A stretch of 64,000 nucleotides of DNA from Enterocola sp045654205. Its GTDB lineage: Bacteria > Bacteroidota > Bacteroidia > Bacteroidales > Paludibacteraceae. The notes below the pieces were generated by a model. That model was not told where the DNA came from. It did not search any database and worked only from the letters and a program-made list of their open reading frames with translations. The stretch is from the NCBI GenBank assembly GCA_045654205.1, contig JAZOMZ010000011.1, positions 225,423 to 289,422 of the forward strand, given 5' to 3'. Position numbers and translations under genes: made by a program. The number at the start of each line of letters is the position of its first letter. Position 1 is the stretch's first letter. Positions 50,821 through 60,034 of this stretch are shown here, in pieces.

Positions 50821-50872
50821 ATATGTCAGGTGTACCAAAATACGCTACAGGTATAAAGTTTTTTTCAAAAAA

Positions 50873-50898
50873 AACTCCAAATCTTGCGACTTGGAGTT
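50873..50898 (-). terminator. Terminator of the second winged-helix gene
   Basis: Arms 50873-50880 and 50891-50898 pair perfectly over 8 bases. On the minus strand a run of T follows. Confidence 0.75.
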
Positions 50899-50927
50899 GG
50901 TTGTAAATATGTTTCGGGGAGAAGTAT

Positions 50928-51107
50928 TTACTGAGCTGGAGCCCATTTGCAACGTACAGGAGATACAATTGCTCCTTCTTCTTTAAGGGCTTTCATTGCT
51001 TTATCTACTTCTTTGCGGTCTAGGCCACTAAGTTCTGCTATTTTACCTGCGTTTAGGGCTTCGCCTGCTTCTTTCATTACTTGTAATACTTTTGCTTTTG
51101 TTTCCAT
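50928..51107 (-). CDS. 59-residue winged-helix protein, copy 2
   Basis: The frame runs from CAT at 51105-51107 to TTA at 50928-50930. It encodes METKAKVLQVM, GKIAELSGLDRKEVDKAMKA and a VRCKWAPAQ end. It differs from the copy at 29267-29446 at six positions by hand count. A promoter lies at 51220-51227. It diverges from the lipoprotein at 51486, as copy 1 diverges from bcp and the first alcohol dehydrogenase. Confidence 0.8.
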   Translation of the reverse strand: METKAKVLQVMKEAGEALNAGKIAELSGLDRKEVDKAMKALKEEGAIVSPVRCKWAPAQ

Positions 51108-51219
51108 AATAATCAGTTTAAATTTTCCACATCAAAGATAAGAAAGTTTCTCTATTTCTACACGCACTGCCTTAATTTTTAGGTTTTTTTATAGAATGAA
51201 TCTTGAACTACGACATTTG

Positions 51220-51227
51220 CAAATATA
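51220..51227 (-). promoter_or_regulatory. Promoter -7 element of the second winged-helix gene
   Basis: The minus strand reads TATATTTG followed by C. A 19-base stretch including it (51218-51236) is repeated exactly at 50811-50829, the promoter of the AlbA-type gene. Confidence 0.6.
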
Positions 51228-51241
51228 ATATGTCAGACCCT

Positions 51242-51402
51242 CTGTTATTTTTTTTGACAATTGTAATTGTTTTGCAACAGGTGGGCGGGGTGAAATTCGG
51301 AGATTGAGAGTTTCTACTGTTAAGAAGATTTGTTTATGGTTAATTTTTCGTTTCCTTAATCTCAATTTATCAATTTTAAAACTGCCTTGGAATTCTAGAT
51401 TT
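51242..51402 (+). promoter_or_regulatory. Conserved upstream region of the lipoprotein family, copy 1
   Basis: Two blocks are shared with the regions before the genes at 54096 and 62335: TGTTATTTTTTTT then ATTGTAATTGTTTTG (about 51243-51275), and GTTAAGAAG (51319-51327) then TTAATTTTTCGTTTCCTTAA and CTCAATTTATC (51340-51371). Conservation outside coding DNA over 160 bases suggests a binding site or a recent duplication. Confidence 0.7.
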
Positions 51403-51485
51403 TATTTTTGTTATGGCGCTAAGTACAACGCTACATTGATTTAGCGTCCTAATATTTGTTGTAGCAAATTTAAAATTTATGAATT
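51403..51485 (+). promoter_or_regulatory. Promoter and pseudoknot-type leader, copy 1
   Basis: The -7 element TATTTTTG (51403-51410) puts transcription at about 51416. A stem (51415-51422 with 51441-51448) encloses the loop with ACGCTACATT. GCTACA (51430-51435) can pair with TGTAGC (51460-51465), which ends 20 bases before the ATG. Copies 2 and 3 keep the pairing with different stem bases. Confidence 0.7.
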
Positions 51486-52658
51486 ATGAAAGAAGTATAT
51501 TTAGGATTGGTTGGCTTAGTTTTAATTGTAGCCATGGTTGATTGCAAACAAGATAGTGCTTTAATGTCTGAGCCAGAAAATGAATCTAAAACACCTACGG
51601 AAGGTTCTGTAGTGTATAGTGAGTTACTTAAAGATAACCAACTTATAGAGCTGAGTGTGGACTCTATTGTAAATTTGGGAGATACAGAACATCCTGCATA
51701 TTTTTATGTAAATCTTTCTCACACAATATTTAATTCTCCTGTAGAAAACGAACAAACAAACACCAACAGTGCTTTCTATGCTGTAACATTCAACGATTTA
51801 GAAGAATTTATTTCAATTTACGCAGAGGCTCAAACTCTGTGCGGTGGTGCTGCAATGACAAATGAACAAAAACAGTCTGCTTACCACCATTTCTACAACT
51901 TTCTTATGGAAAACAACATTGATGCAGCACAACTAGTTTCTATGACTCTGCAAAATCCTTCTATTTTAAAACCTACATTAGAATCTGGTACTATTGTACC
52001 TGCAAAAGGCCCGGACGACTATAATCCTGTTCTTCCAGAAGTACCAATTATTCTACCAGATCCACCTTCAGGACCTATTTATCGTATCACAGAAGATGCT
52101 GTTTTAGACTCTATTTTGTCGCACATCGTGTTGCTAAGAGATGGTTTGATACTACCATACAACATACATTCCGAAAATGATAGTTTAAAGAATGTTGCCG
52201 AAGGTCCAGACCCTTACAACGAAAACACATATGTAAGTTACATAAATGATGGGAACCATGATTCAAGACATTATTACGACACGCAAACATTCCAATCTCC
52301 TATTTACACTTGCAGATATGGCACAAAAGGTTGCCCTATGGTTGAGAGCGAATTTTATATAGAAGGTTGGTACGCTAGTAAACTCAAGGGGGATACAAAA
52401 AATATTTTATATGTTCCATATTTAAAAACTATTATCAAAAATATTCACGTTGGAGCCACTATGCATTTAGAAGGAAATGTTACATATACTCAGCCAGATA
52501 TTAGAAGATTAGAAAATGAAGAATTCCCTGTTATCGGTGGTGGCGAAATAGTTGTTAATTATGGAGATGATTGGTTGGTAAAACGAGTTGGAAGACTTAA
52601 ATTTACAGTTGATGGTAAAACTGGTTTTAAAGAAAATTCTTGGAATAGTAACGAATAA
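51486..52658 (+). CDS. Lipoprotein of a three-member paralogous family, member 1
   Basis: The 390 residues start with a lipoprotein signal (IVAMVDC, Cys at about 20) and a TPTEG linker. Family segments are VVYSELLKDNQLIELSVDSI, AYFYVNLSHTI, a helical part LEEFISIYAEAQTL, a Pro-rich hinge about 185-200, and the best conserved C-terminal part TCRYGTKGCPMVESEFYIEG, LYVPYLKTIIKNIHVGATMH and GGEIVVNYGDDW. I recognise no known domain. It is exported, probably to the cell surface or periplasm. Members 1 and 3 are closest. It lies 53 bases before alcohol dehydrogenase copy 2. Confidence 0.7.
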   Translation: MKEVYLGLVGLVLIVAMVDCKQDSALMSEPENESKTPTEGSVVYSELLKDNQLIELSVDSIVNLGDTEHPAYFYVNLSHTIFNSPVENEQTNTNSAFYAVTFNDLEEFISIYAEAQTLCGGAAMTNEQKQSAYHHFYNFLMENNIDAAQLVSMTLQNPSILKPTLESGTIVPAKGPDDYNPVLPEVPIILPDPPSGPIYRITEDAVLDSILSHIVLLRDGLILPYNIHSENDSLKNVAEGPDPYNENTYVSYINDGNHDSRHYYDTQTFQSPIYTCRYGTKGCPMVESEFYIEGWYASKLKGDTKNILYVPYLKTIIKNIHVGATMHLEGNVTYTQPDIRRLENEEFPVIGGGEIVVNYGDDWLVKRVGRLKFTVDGKTGFKENSWNSNE

Positions 52659-52670
52659 ATGATTTTTTTG

Positions 52671-52678
52671 TATATTTG
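52671..52678 (+). promoter_or_regulatory. Promoter -7 element of alcohol dehydrogenase copy 2
   Basis: TATATTTG matches TAnnTTTG, 33 bases before the ATG at 52712. Confidence 0.65.
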
Positions 52679-52711
52679 TTTTTAAAGCAAAATAATAAAA
52701 AAAGAACATTT

Positions 52712-53848
52712 ATGAACAACTTTGTATTTCAAAATACTACCAAACTTATTTTTGGTAAAGGACAAATTGCTAGACTTAGCAAAGAACTTCCTCGTGGCAA
52801 ACGCATATTGGTTACCTTTGGTGGTGGCAGTGTGAAAAAGAATGGTGTGTACGACCAAGTGAAAACCGCTCTACAAGAGTTTGACCACATTGAGTTTTGG
52901 GGCATAGAGCCAAATCCAAAAGTAGAAACTCTGCGCAAAGCTGTAGAAATTTGTAAAAAGGAAAATATAGAATTTATTCTAGCTGTGGGTGGCGGTAGCG
53001 TGCTAGATGGCACTAAACTTATTGCAGCCGCTGCAGTGATAGACGCCGATGCTTGGGAACTTGTTTTAAACCCTAGCATTTTAAACGGCACTCTGCCTTT
53101 TGCTAGTGTAATGACTCTGCCTGCCACCGGATCTGAAATGAACAAAGGCGCAGTAATCTCAAACCTTGCCACAGACGAGAAATATCCTTTCTACAACACC
53201 TACCCTGTGTTTTCTATTCTAGACCCAGAAAGCACATTTACCCTACCTGAGTTTCAAGTTTCTTGTGGCATTGCCGACACCTTTGTACACGTAATGGAAC
53301 AATATCTTACCATTACAAACTGTTCTCCACTTATGGACCGTTGGGCAGAAGGCATCCTTCAAACACTTATAGAAATTGCACCTAAGATAAAAGAAAATCA
53401 ATGCAACTACGATGCTATGGCAAACTTTATGATGTGCGCCACTATGGGACTAAACGGTTTTGTGGCAATGGGTGTGCCTCAAGACTGGGCTACTCATATG
53501 ATTGGTCATGAAATCACAGCTCTAACTGGCACTACTCACGGCCAAACGCTTGTAATGGTGCTTCCACGCCTAATGAACGTGATGCGTGAGCAAAAAGCCG
53601 ATAAAATTCTTCAATATGGCGAACGTGTTTGGGGTATTACCGAAGGTAGCAAAGACGAACGTATCGACAGCACTATTGCTGCTACAAAAGAGTTTTTTGC
53701 ATCATTAAATCTTGCCACAGAATTTTCTGAACTAAATATTGGAAGAGATATTTTAGACGAAATAGTTCGCCGTTTTAAAGAACGTGGTACTAAACTTGGC
53801 GAAAACGCTAATATCGATTTTGAAATTATTGAGAAAATCCTAAACTAA
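52712..53848 (+). CDS. Iron-containing alcohol dehydrogenase (BdhA/YqhD type), copy 2
   Basis: I start at ATG 52712, which gives MNNFVFQNTTKLIFGKGQIA in register with copy 1. An upstream in-frame start at 52676 would add 12 residues and overlap the promoter. The 378 residues keep VGGGSVLDGTK, MTLPATGSEMNKG and both metal segments. By hand count about 50 positions differ from the copy at 30402, mostly conservative. It has its own promoter and lies between two lipoprotein paralogs. Confidence 0.92.
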   Translation: MNNFVFQNTTKLIFGKGQIARLSKELPRGKRILVTFGGGSVKKNGVYDQVKTALQEFDHIEFWGIEPNPKVETLRKAVEICKKENIEFILAVGGGSVLDGTKLIAAAAVIDADAWELVLNPSILNGTLPFASVMTLPATGSEMNKGAVISNLATDEKYPFYNTYPVFSILDPESTFTLPEFQVSCGIADTFVHVMEQYLTITNCSPLMDRWAEGILQTLIEIAPKIKENQCNYDAMANFMMCATMGLNGFVAMGVPQDWATHMIGHEITALTGTTHGQTLVMVLPRLMNVMREQKADKILQYGERVWGITEGSKDERIDSTIAATKEFFASLNLATEFSELNIGRDILDEIVRRFKERGTKLGENANIDFEIIEKILN

Positions 53849-53850
53849 AT

Positions 53851-54009
53851 TGTTATATTTTTTTACTATTGTAATTATTTTGCAACAGAGTTACAAACAA
53901 AAAATGACAATAAAAAGAATCTTTAGTTAAGAAGAATTGCAAAAAATTAATTTTTCGTTTCCTTAATCTCAATTTATCTTTTTTAAAACGCACAAGCATT
54001 CTGCTTATT
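53851..54009 (+). promoter_or_regulatory. Conserved upstream region of the lipoprotein family, copy 2
   Basis: It has the same two blocks as at 51242: TGTTATATTTTTTTACTATT with GTAATTATTTTGCAACAG (53851-53888), and GTTAAGAAG (53926-53934) followed by TTAATTTTTCGTTTCCTTAA and CTCAATTTATC (53947-53978). Confidence 0.7.
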
Positions 54010-54095
54010 TATATTTGCTATGACGTTTGAGTTGAACGCTACATTTGCTCAAACGCTCATAGCATTTTTTTGTAGCAATTTAAAAATGAATAAAT
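54010..54095 (+). promoter_or_regulatory. Promoter and pseudoknot-type leader, copy 2
   Basis: The -7 element TATATTTG is at 54010-54017. A 15-bp stem with one bulge (54017-54031 with 54048-54063) encloses the ACGCTACATT loop. GCTACA (54038-54043) matches TGTAGC (54071-54076), 19 bases before the ATG. Here a T-run (54065-54071) follows the stem, so this copy could also terminate transcription. Confidence 0.7.
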
Positions 54096-55256
54096 ATGAA
54101 TAGATTTTTTTATACAATGCTTGGTTTAGAAATCATGGCATGTATGGTAGGATGTAAAAAAGATGATAATATATTAGAATCAGAACCAAAAGAACATCAA
54201 ACTCCTACCGAAGGTTCTGTAATGTATAGTGAAATACTCAAAGATGGAGAAATCATAGAACAAAGCATAGACTCCATTGTAAATTTTGGTAATGACGCAA
54301 ATCCTGCTTACTTTTTTGTAAATTTATCGCACACGGTAAATGGCATTGAAGTTCCAGACAATCATCGTGACAATTGTGCTTTCTTTACAACATCACGTAA
54401 AGAACTAGAAGATTTTATTCAGTTGTATGCACAGGATCAGTCTTTATCTGTGGGCGAGACTCTTACCAACGAAGAAAAAACAAATGCTTTTAAGCATCTA
54501 TACGACTTTATTAAAGAGAATAACATAGATGCTACAGAGTTTGTATATAAAACTCTAAAAAATCCGAATATTTTACCTACGACATTGGCTTCTGGTAGTG
54601 TAAATCCTATAGATGATTCAAGTTCACTTAAACCTATTAAGCCAATTTATCCTTTCGACCCAAACAATATTCCAGACGATATCCGACCACTCATTACAAG
54701 AGTTGGAAGTCATCATGAAGATGCAGTTATTGACTCCTTATTAAGATATGTTGTATTACTTGAAGATGCACTTGATATACCATTCTCTATTACATACGAC
54801 GACAGCCCTGACGATATAACAAAAATAGACAAACTGAACTTAAGCCATTTTGTTAGTTACCTAAACGTAATAAGTCTCAACGAAGAAGAATATTATGCAA
54901 CTGAATATTTTGATTCTCCAAAATATACTTGTAGATATGGAACTAAAAATAATCCAATGGTTTATTGCGAGTTTTATGTACATGGCTGGTATCAAAGTAA
55001 ACGATTGGAAGATAAGAAACCTATTTTGTATATGCCTTATCTAAAAACTCTAATTGTTGATGCTCACATAGGCGCAACTATGAGACTAAGTGGGGAAACA
55101 GAATATTACAATCCAGACATTAGAAAAACAGACAACAACGAGTATGCTGTTGTAGGTTCTGGTCAGGTAAGAATTGAATATGGCGATAGCTTTTTAGTGT
55201 GCAGAAAAGCCCTATTATGTTTCAGAGTTGATGGTGAAAAAGGTTTTGAAAAATAA
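54096..55256 (+). CDS. Lipoprotein of the three-member family, member 2
   Basis: The 386 residues have a lipoprotein signal (IMACMVGC, Cys at about 20) and the family linker TPTEGSVMYSEILKDGEIIE. The middle (LEDFIQLYAQDQSL) and C-terminal part (YTCRYGTKNNPMVYCEFYVH, LYMPYLKTLIVDAHIGATM) align with members 1 and 3. It is the most diverged and lacks the second Cys of the CRYGTKGC motif, though a Cys appears a few residues later. Function unknown. Confidence 0.7.
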   Translation: MNRFFYTMLGLEIMACMVGCKKDDNILESEPKEHQTPTEGSVMYSEILKDGEIIEQSIDSIVNFGNDANPAYFFVNLSHTVNGIEVPDNHRDNCAFFTTSRKELEDFIQLYAQDQSLSVGETLTNEEKTNAFKHLYDFIKENNIDATEFVYKTLKNPNILPTTLASGSVNPIDDSSSLKPIKPIYPFDPNNIPDDIRPLITRVGSHHEDAVIDSLLRYVVLLEDALDIPFSITYDDSPDDITKIDKLNLSHFVSYLNVISLNEEEYYATEYFDSPKYTCRYGTKNNPMVYCEFYVHGWYQSKRLEDKKPILYMPYLKTLIVDAHIGATMRLSGETEYYNPDIRKTDNNEYAVVGSGQVRIEYGDSFLVCRKALLCFRVDGEKGFEK

Positions 55257-55302
55257 GTTGGGATGATAATGTTGCAAATATAATGAATTTTTCACAACCG
55301 AA

Positions 55303-56406
55303 TCACCCTCTCTTCTTATACGTCCAAGCGGCGAATAGGTTTAGGGCTAGAGCGAAGACACCAAGGGCAACAAAGTTGCGCCAAAGTTCCACAAGCGTAG
55401 TTCCTTTTAGATACACCGAACGCAGAATATCTACAAAATAGCGAGGAGGCAAAAAGTAAGTAATCTTTTGCGCCCAAGTAGGCATAGAATCAATTGGCGT
55501 TAGCATGCCACTCATTAGCATAAATATCATATTAAAGAAGAATATCACAAATATAGATTGTTGCATGGTGCTAGAGTAATTTGCTATAGTCACGCTCAAG
55601 CCAGAAATAGCCAAGATAAAACAAATAGCACCTGCATAGATTGTAAACACGGAACCAAGAGGTGACAAACCATACACAAGCCAAGCCACCATCATAGCAA
55701 TGCTAATATCCACCAAACCAATTAGCCAATAAGGCAAAAGTTTCGACATGGTAAACGTAAATCTCGACACAGGAGTAACATTTATTTGTTCCACAGTGCC
55801 CGATTCCTTTTCGCCCACAATACTTAGCGCAGGCACAAAACCGCAAATCAAAATCAACACAATAATCATCAACGCAGGAATCATATAATAACGATAATTC
55901 AGAGTTGGGTTGTATCGATTTTCTACAGTAACCAATTCAGATACCGAAACAGGATTTTTCTCTCCACGTACTTCCTTTAGCGCACTTGCAATAGTTTGTA
56001 CCACATATTGCATACCAATGCCGCCTTTTGTTGCATTTACTGCATTTGCTGTCAAGCTAATACGCTCAGGCGCTGCCGCAAACATATCACGTTCAAAATG
56101 GTTTGGTATTTGCACTATCACATCCACATCGCCTTCTTCAAGCGCAGCCATTGCCAAAGCAAATTCCGACGTATTTTGCACCAAAGTGAGATAAGACGAA
56201 GCTTCTACGTGCGAAGCTACACGGCGCGAAGTAGTACTACGATCTTCATCTACAAGTGCCACATTCACGTTTTTCACGTCCATAGTCATAATAAGTGGCA
56301 TCAAGAGCATGAGCATAAACGGAAATGCAAACACAATGCGTAGCAAAAACGTATTCCTTTTTATTTGTATAAATTCTTTCTTTAAAAGTACTAAAAATGT
56401 ACGCAT
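55303..56406 (-). CDS. ABC-2 type permease, YbhR-like
   Basis: I start at the ATG at 56406, four bases past the upstream gene's stop, giving MRTFLVLLKKEFIQIKRNTF, the usual N-terminus of this family. The longer frame from 56451 would overlap that gene. The 367 residues have one N-terminal helix, a large periplasmic domain and five C-terminal helices with NPTLNYRYYMIPALM and GEKESGTVEQI. It is the last gene of the exporter and pairs with the permease at 56411. Confidence 0.88.
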   Translation of the reverse strand: MRTFLVLLKKEFIQIKRNTFLLRIVFAFPFMLMLLMPLIMTMDVKNVNVALVDEDRSTTSRRVASHVEASSYLTLVQNTSEFALAMAALEEGDVDVIVQIPNHFERDMFAAAPERISLTANAVNATKGGIGMQYVVQTIASALKEVRGEKNPVSVSELVTVENRYNPTLNYRYYMIPALMIIVLILICGFVPALSIVGEKESGTVEQINVTPVSRFTFTMSKLLPYWLIGLVDISIAMMVAWLVYGLSPLGSVFTIYAGAICFILAISGLSVTIANYSSTMQQSIFVIFFFNMIFMLMSGMLTPIDSMPTWAQKITYFLPPRYFVDILRSVYLKGTTLVELWRNFVALGVFALALNLFAAWTYKKRG

Positions 56407-56410
56407 ATCT

Positions 56411-57505
56411 TTACTCCAATTTATCGTTAAACTTTTTAAGCGACACAGCAATAAGCAACACGGTCATACCAAACAATATTGCCACATCGTGCCAAACCTC
56501 TACTATTGAAACTCCTTGAATCATCATCTTCCTGATGGCATCGTTGTACCAACGAGCAGGAATAATATGCGACACCACCTTGAAAAATTCTGGTAAATTT
56601 TCTATTGGGAACATCATACCCGAAAGCATCATAATAGGCATCATCATTACCACAGCCGATACCAAAAGAGCTACCAACTGTGTTTCGGCAATGGTAGAAA
56701 CCAACAGTCCAAGAGAAAGTGCAAGCAGCAAATACAATATTGAAACCACCAAAATACCCCAAACACCGCCCGACATAGGCACATCTAATAGGAATCTTGC
56801 CAAAAGTAGCATAATAACAAGTACCACAAACGAAATTGCAAAATATGGTATCATCTTAGCAAAAATGATTTTTACAGGACGCACAGGCGACACCAAAAGC
56901 ACTTCCATTGTACCCACTTCCTTTTCTCGCACAATAGACACCGATGTCATCATAGCACACACCAAAATAAAAATTAGCCCCATAATGCCTGGTACAAAGT
57001 TGTACGCACTTTTCATTTGTGGGTTGAACAGCATACGAGTCTCAAACATAGCTTGTTGCGAAGCTGTTCCAAGCAAAATTCCTTGCATATAGGCAACAGA
57101 CGAATTGGCTGTATTCACGTTTGACGCATCCACTATCAGTTGAATAGCCGGTGTAATAGGCACTCCTGCTTGTTGTTGGGCCAACTTTTTATCAAAATCA
57201 GCATCAAAAACCACCACAGCACTCACCTTACCCGTGCGCAACTGCTCGTCTATCTCGGTAGCAGAAATATATCCTTTAAAAGAAAAATACTCATTGTGTG
57301 CAAGTCTATCCACCGCTTTTTCCACTCCATCGGTACGATTGGGTGCAACCACTGCCACAGGAATATTGTTTACCTCGGTAGAAATGGCAAAGCCAAACAT
57401 CACCATCAACACCAGCGGTATCAACATCACCACCAGCATAGTACGCGTATCGCGCAAAATATGCAGCGACTCTTTTTTTACAAACGAACCAAAATTTTGT
57501 TTCAT
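56411..57505 (-). CDS. ABC-2 type permease, YbhS-like
   Basis: The 364 residues have the same plan as the next gene: KKESLHILRDTRTMLVVMLI at the N-terminus, a periplasmic domain, then VREKEVGTMEVLLVSPVRP and five helices. The EKE.GT.E loop contacts the ATPase in this family. It overlaps nothing; three bases separate it from the ATPase upstream. The two permeases are expected to form a heterodimer. Confidence 0.9.
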   Translation of the reverse strand: MKQNFGSFVKKESLHILRDTRTMLVVMLIPLVLMVMFGFAISTEVNNIPVAVVAPNRTDGVEKAVDRLAHNEYFSFKGYISATEIDEQLRTGKVSAVVVFDADFDKKLAQQQAGVPITPAIQLIVDASNVNTANSSVAYMQGILLGTASQQAMFETRMLFNPQMKSAYNFVPGIMGLIFILVCAMMTSVSIVREKEVGTMEVLLVSPVRPVKIIFAKMIPYFAISFVVLVIMLLLARFLLDVPMSGGVWGILVVSILYLLLALSLGLLVSTIAETQLVALLVSAVVMMMPIMMLSGMMFPIENLPEFFKVVSHIIPARWYNDAIRKMMIQGVSIVEVWHDVAILFGMTVLLIAVSLKKFNDKLE

Positions 57506-57508
57506 ACT

Positions 57509-58249
57509 TTAATCTCCTCGTTTTGCACTGCGTGCCAATGTTCTAAAAACCTCATCCATAGACGCTGCTCCAAATTGTTTTTTCAATTCTTGTGGCGTAT
57601 CCAAAGCTTCTATTTTTCCGTCCACCATAATAGAGACTCGCGAACAATATTCTGCCTCATCCATATAGTGAGTGGTTACAAAAATAGTGGTTCCACTCGC
57701 CGCTTCTTCGTATATCAATTCCCAAAACTGACGACGTGTAATAGGGTCAACACCACCTGTTGGTTCATCTAAAAAGATTACCTCTGGCTTGTGAATTGTA
57801 GCAATTACAAAAGAAAGCTTTTGTTTCCAACCCAAAGGCAAAGAGCCCACTACCGTATCTTTTTCCGACATAAAATTTAGTCTTTCTAGCAGCCAAAGTG
57901 CACGATCCTCGCTCTCTTTTTTGCTCATACCATAAATACCAGCAAACAGCATCATATTTTCCCAAATGGTAAGGTCGTTGTAAAGCGAAAAACGCTGACT
58001 CATATAGCCAATATGACTTTTAATATCTTCTGCCTCGGTCATTACATCAAATCCAGCCACACTTCCTGTGCCCGATGTAGGAAAACTCAAACCACAAAGC
58101 ATACGCATAGCCGTGGTTTTCCCCGCACCATTGGCACCCAAGAAACCAAAAATCTCGCCTTTCTTTACATCGAAAGATATGTTATCCACCGCCGTAAAAC
58201 GCCCAAACTTTTTGGTTAAATCACGTACAGAAATTACTATCTCGCTCAT
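57509..58249 (-). CDS. ABC ATPase, corresponding to the C-terminal half of YbhF
   Basis: The 246 residues have Walker A GANGAGKT (38-45), Walker B VIFLDEP and the D-loop. The signature motif is SLPLGWKQKL instead of LSGGQ, as in the second half of the fused ATPase YbhF. In that protein the two halves form one asymmetric pair. Its start overlaps the gene at 58246 by four bases. Confidence 0.9.
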   Translation of the reverse strand: MSEIVISVRDLTKKFGRFTAVDNISFDVKKGEIFGFLGANGAGKTTAMRMLCGLSFPTSGTGSVAGFDVMTEAEDIKSHIGYMSQRFSLYNDLTIWENMMLFAGIYGMSKKESEDRALWLLERLNFMSEKDTVVGSLPLGWKQKLSFVIATIHKPEVIFLDEPTGGVDPITRRQFWELIYEEAASGTTIFVTTHYMDEAEYCSRVSIMVDGKIEALDTPQELKKQFGAASMDEVFRTLARSAKRGD

Positions 58250-59145
58250 TGTTTCATCAGTTTAATAAACATATCTTCTATGGTAGGCACCACTGGTTCT
58301 ATACAGAAGCCTTCTACATTTGCCAATGCTTTTTTCATCTTCTCGGCATTAAAACTAGTATCTGCCACCAAGTGGTGCATTTCGCCAAAAGGATAACAAT
58401 TTAGCACTCCCGGTTGCATGCGTGCCACCTCTAGCAAAGCAAACATATTTTTTGCTTTCACTCCATAAAGCGGTGAATCAAAAGCCTTTACCATATTCTC
58501 AGGAGTATCAATGCCCAATATAACCCCCTCATTCATAAGTGCAATCCTATCGCAACGCGAAGCCTCATCCATATAAGGTGTAGAAACCAAAATGGTAATA
58601 CCTTGTTTTTTAAGGTCACTCAGCATATCCCAAAACTCGCTGCGCGATACGGCATCCACACCCGTGGTTGGTTCATCCAAAAACAACACACTTGGGCAGT
58701 GAATAAGTGCACACGAAAGAGCCAATTTTTGTTTCATACCGCCCGAAAGTTTGCCAGCGCGACGTGTTTTAAAAGGTTCAATCTGCTTATAAATTGGCGC
58801 AACCAAATGATAAGATTGCTCCACAGTTACCCCGAAAATTGCAGCAAAAAATTGCAAATTTTCTTCCACCGACAAATCTGGATAAAGCGAAAATCTGCCT
58901 GGCATATACCCCACTCTGGTACGTATCTCACGATAGTCCTTCATAATATCCAGTCCATCAACAGTGGCACTTCCAGCATCGGGATTTATCAAAGTGGTAA
59001 GCAGTCTAAAAAGCGTGGTCTTTCCAGCGCCATCAGGTCCTATTAGGCCAAACAACTCACCCTTTTTTACCTCAAACGACACGTTGTCCAAAGCCTTCAA
59101 CTCACCGTAACTTTTTGATATGTTTTTTATTTCTATGGCATTCAT
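58246..59145 (-). CDS. ABC ATPase, corresponding to the N-terminal half of YbhF
   Basis: The 299 residues have Walker A GPDGAGKT (36-43), the canonical signature KLSGGMKQKLALS and Walker B VLFLDEPTTGVD. The Asp in GPDG is typical of the first half of YbhF. A 60-residue C-terminal extension follows. It is coupled to the second ATPase by a four-base overlap, so this pair is a split form of the fused ATPase. Confidence 0.9.
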   Translation of the reverse strand: MNAIEIKNISKSYGELKALDNVSFEVKKGELFGLIGPDGAGKTTLFRLLTTLINPDAGSATVDGLDIMKDYREIRTRVGYMPGRFSLYPDLSVEENLQFFAAIFGVTVEQSYHLVAPIYKQIEPFKTRRAGKLSGGMKQKLALSCALIHCPSVLFLDEPTTGVDAVSRSEFWDMLSDLKKQGITILVSTPYMDEASRCDRIALMNEGVILGIDTPENMVKAFDSPLYGVKAKNMFALLEVARMQPGVLNCYPFGEMHHLVADTSFNAEKMKKALANVEGFCIEPVVPTIEDMFIKLMKQ

Positions 59146-59146
59146 A

Positions 59147-60031
59147 TTATAAAATCACTTCGCCAGCCAAACCAATTTTCAAACGTCCATCGTTTTTCAC
59201 AGCAATCTTCACTGCATACACCAAATTGGCTCTAGAATCTTTGGTTTGAATTGTTTTAGGAGTAAATTCACTTTCAGACGCAATCCAAGTAATCGTTCCT
59301 TCATATTCAAAACGCTCTTCTGCACCAAAATCGGCAATTACTTTTACAGTATCGCCCAATTTCACTTTAGACAATTGTTCGGAAGTGAAATAAGCACGCA
59401 AGTACATTTTATTCAAATCTGCTACCTTAAACAATGGTTTTCCCATGGTTGCCAACTCACCTACCTCAGCATATTTCACCAACACAGTTCCACCTACTGG
59501 CGACACTACACGGCATTTTGCAATGCGGTCTTCCAAAGCTAAAATTTGTGCTTCCAACGCCGCAGAATTGTTGTTTATTGTAACCGTATTTTTGGTCAAT
59601 GTAGATAAAGTGGCATCCAATTGGCTTTCTAGCACACGCAAGTGAGCCTCCATATCATCGTATTGTTTTTGAGTTGTAGCCCCATCGCGTAGCATATTGG
59701 CAAAACGTGCCAACTCCGTTTTTTGTTTTGCAATTTGTTCTTTTATAGTTGCCACTTGTTTTTGCACATCTGGGCGAGAACCCAACAAAGCACTACGTTG
59801 AGCAATAAGTTGTTTGCGTTGCAAGTCTAGTTGTAGGCTGTCTATTTCTCCTACCACAGCATTAGCTAGCACTTGTGTGCCTTCTTCTGCATCCAATCGC
59901 ATAATTTTGCCCGATGCCTCAGACGATACCAACACTTCTGTTGCTTCAAATGTTCCTTGTGCATCAAATTCAGCCTCTTTTCCACAAGACACAGCCAACA
60001 CGGCCAAGGCTATATACATTATCTTTTTCAT
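59147..60031 (-). CDS. HlyD-family periplasmic adaptor lipoprotein, YbhG-like
   Basis: The 294 residues begin with a lipoprotein signal (ALAVLAVSCGK). A barrel-sandwich hybrid domain is split by a long coiled-coil hairpin (about 65-150, rich in Gln, Leu and Lys), and the second half has CRVVSPVGGTVLVKYAEVGE. It bridges the permeases to TolC. It lies one base from the ATPase gene and three bases from the TolC gene. Confidence 0.9.
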   Translation of the reverse strand: MKKIMYIALAVLAVSCGKEAEFDAQGTFEATEVLVSSEASGKIMRLDAEEGTQVLANAVVGEIDSLQLDLQRKQLIAQRSALLGSRPDVQKQVATIKEQIAKQKTELARFANMLRDGATTQKQYDDMEAHLRVLESQLDATLSTLTKNTVTINNNSAALEAQILALEDRIAKCRVVSPVGGTVLVKYAEVGELATMGKPLFKVADLNKMYLRAYFTSEQLSKVKLGDTVKVIADFGAEERFEYEGTITWIASESEFTPKTIQTKDSRANLVYAVKIAVKNDGRLKIGLAGEVIL

Positions 60032-60034
60032 ATT

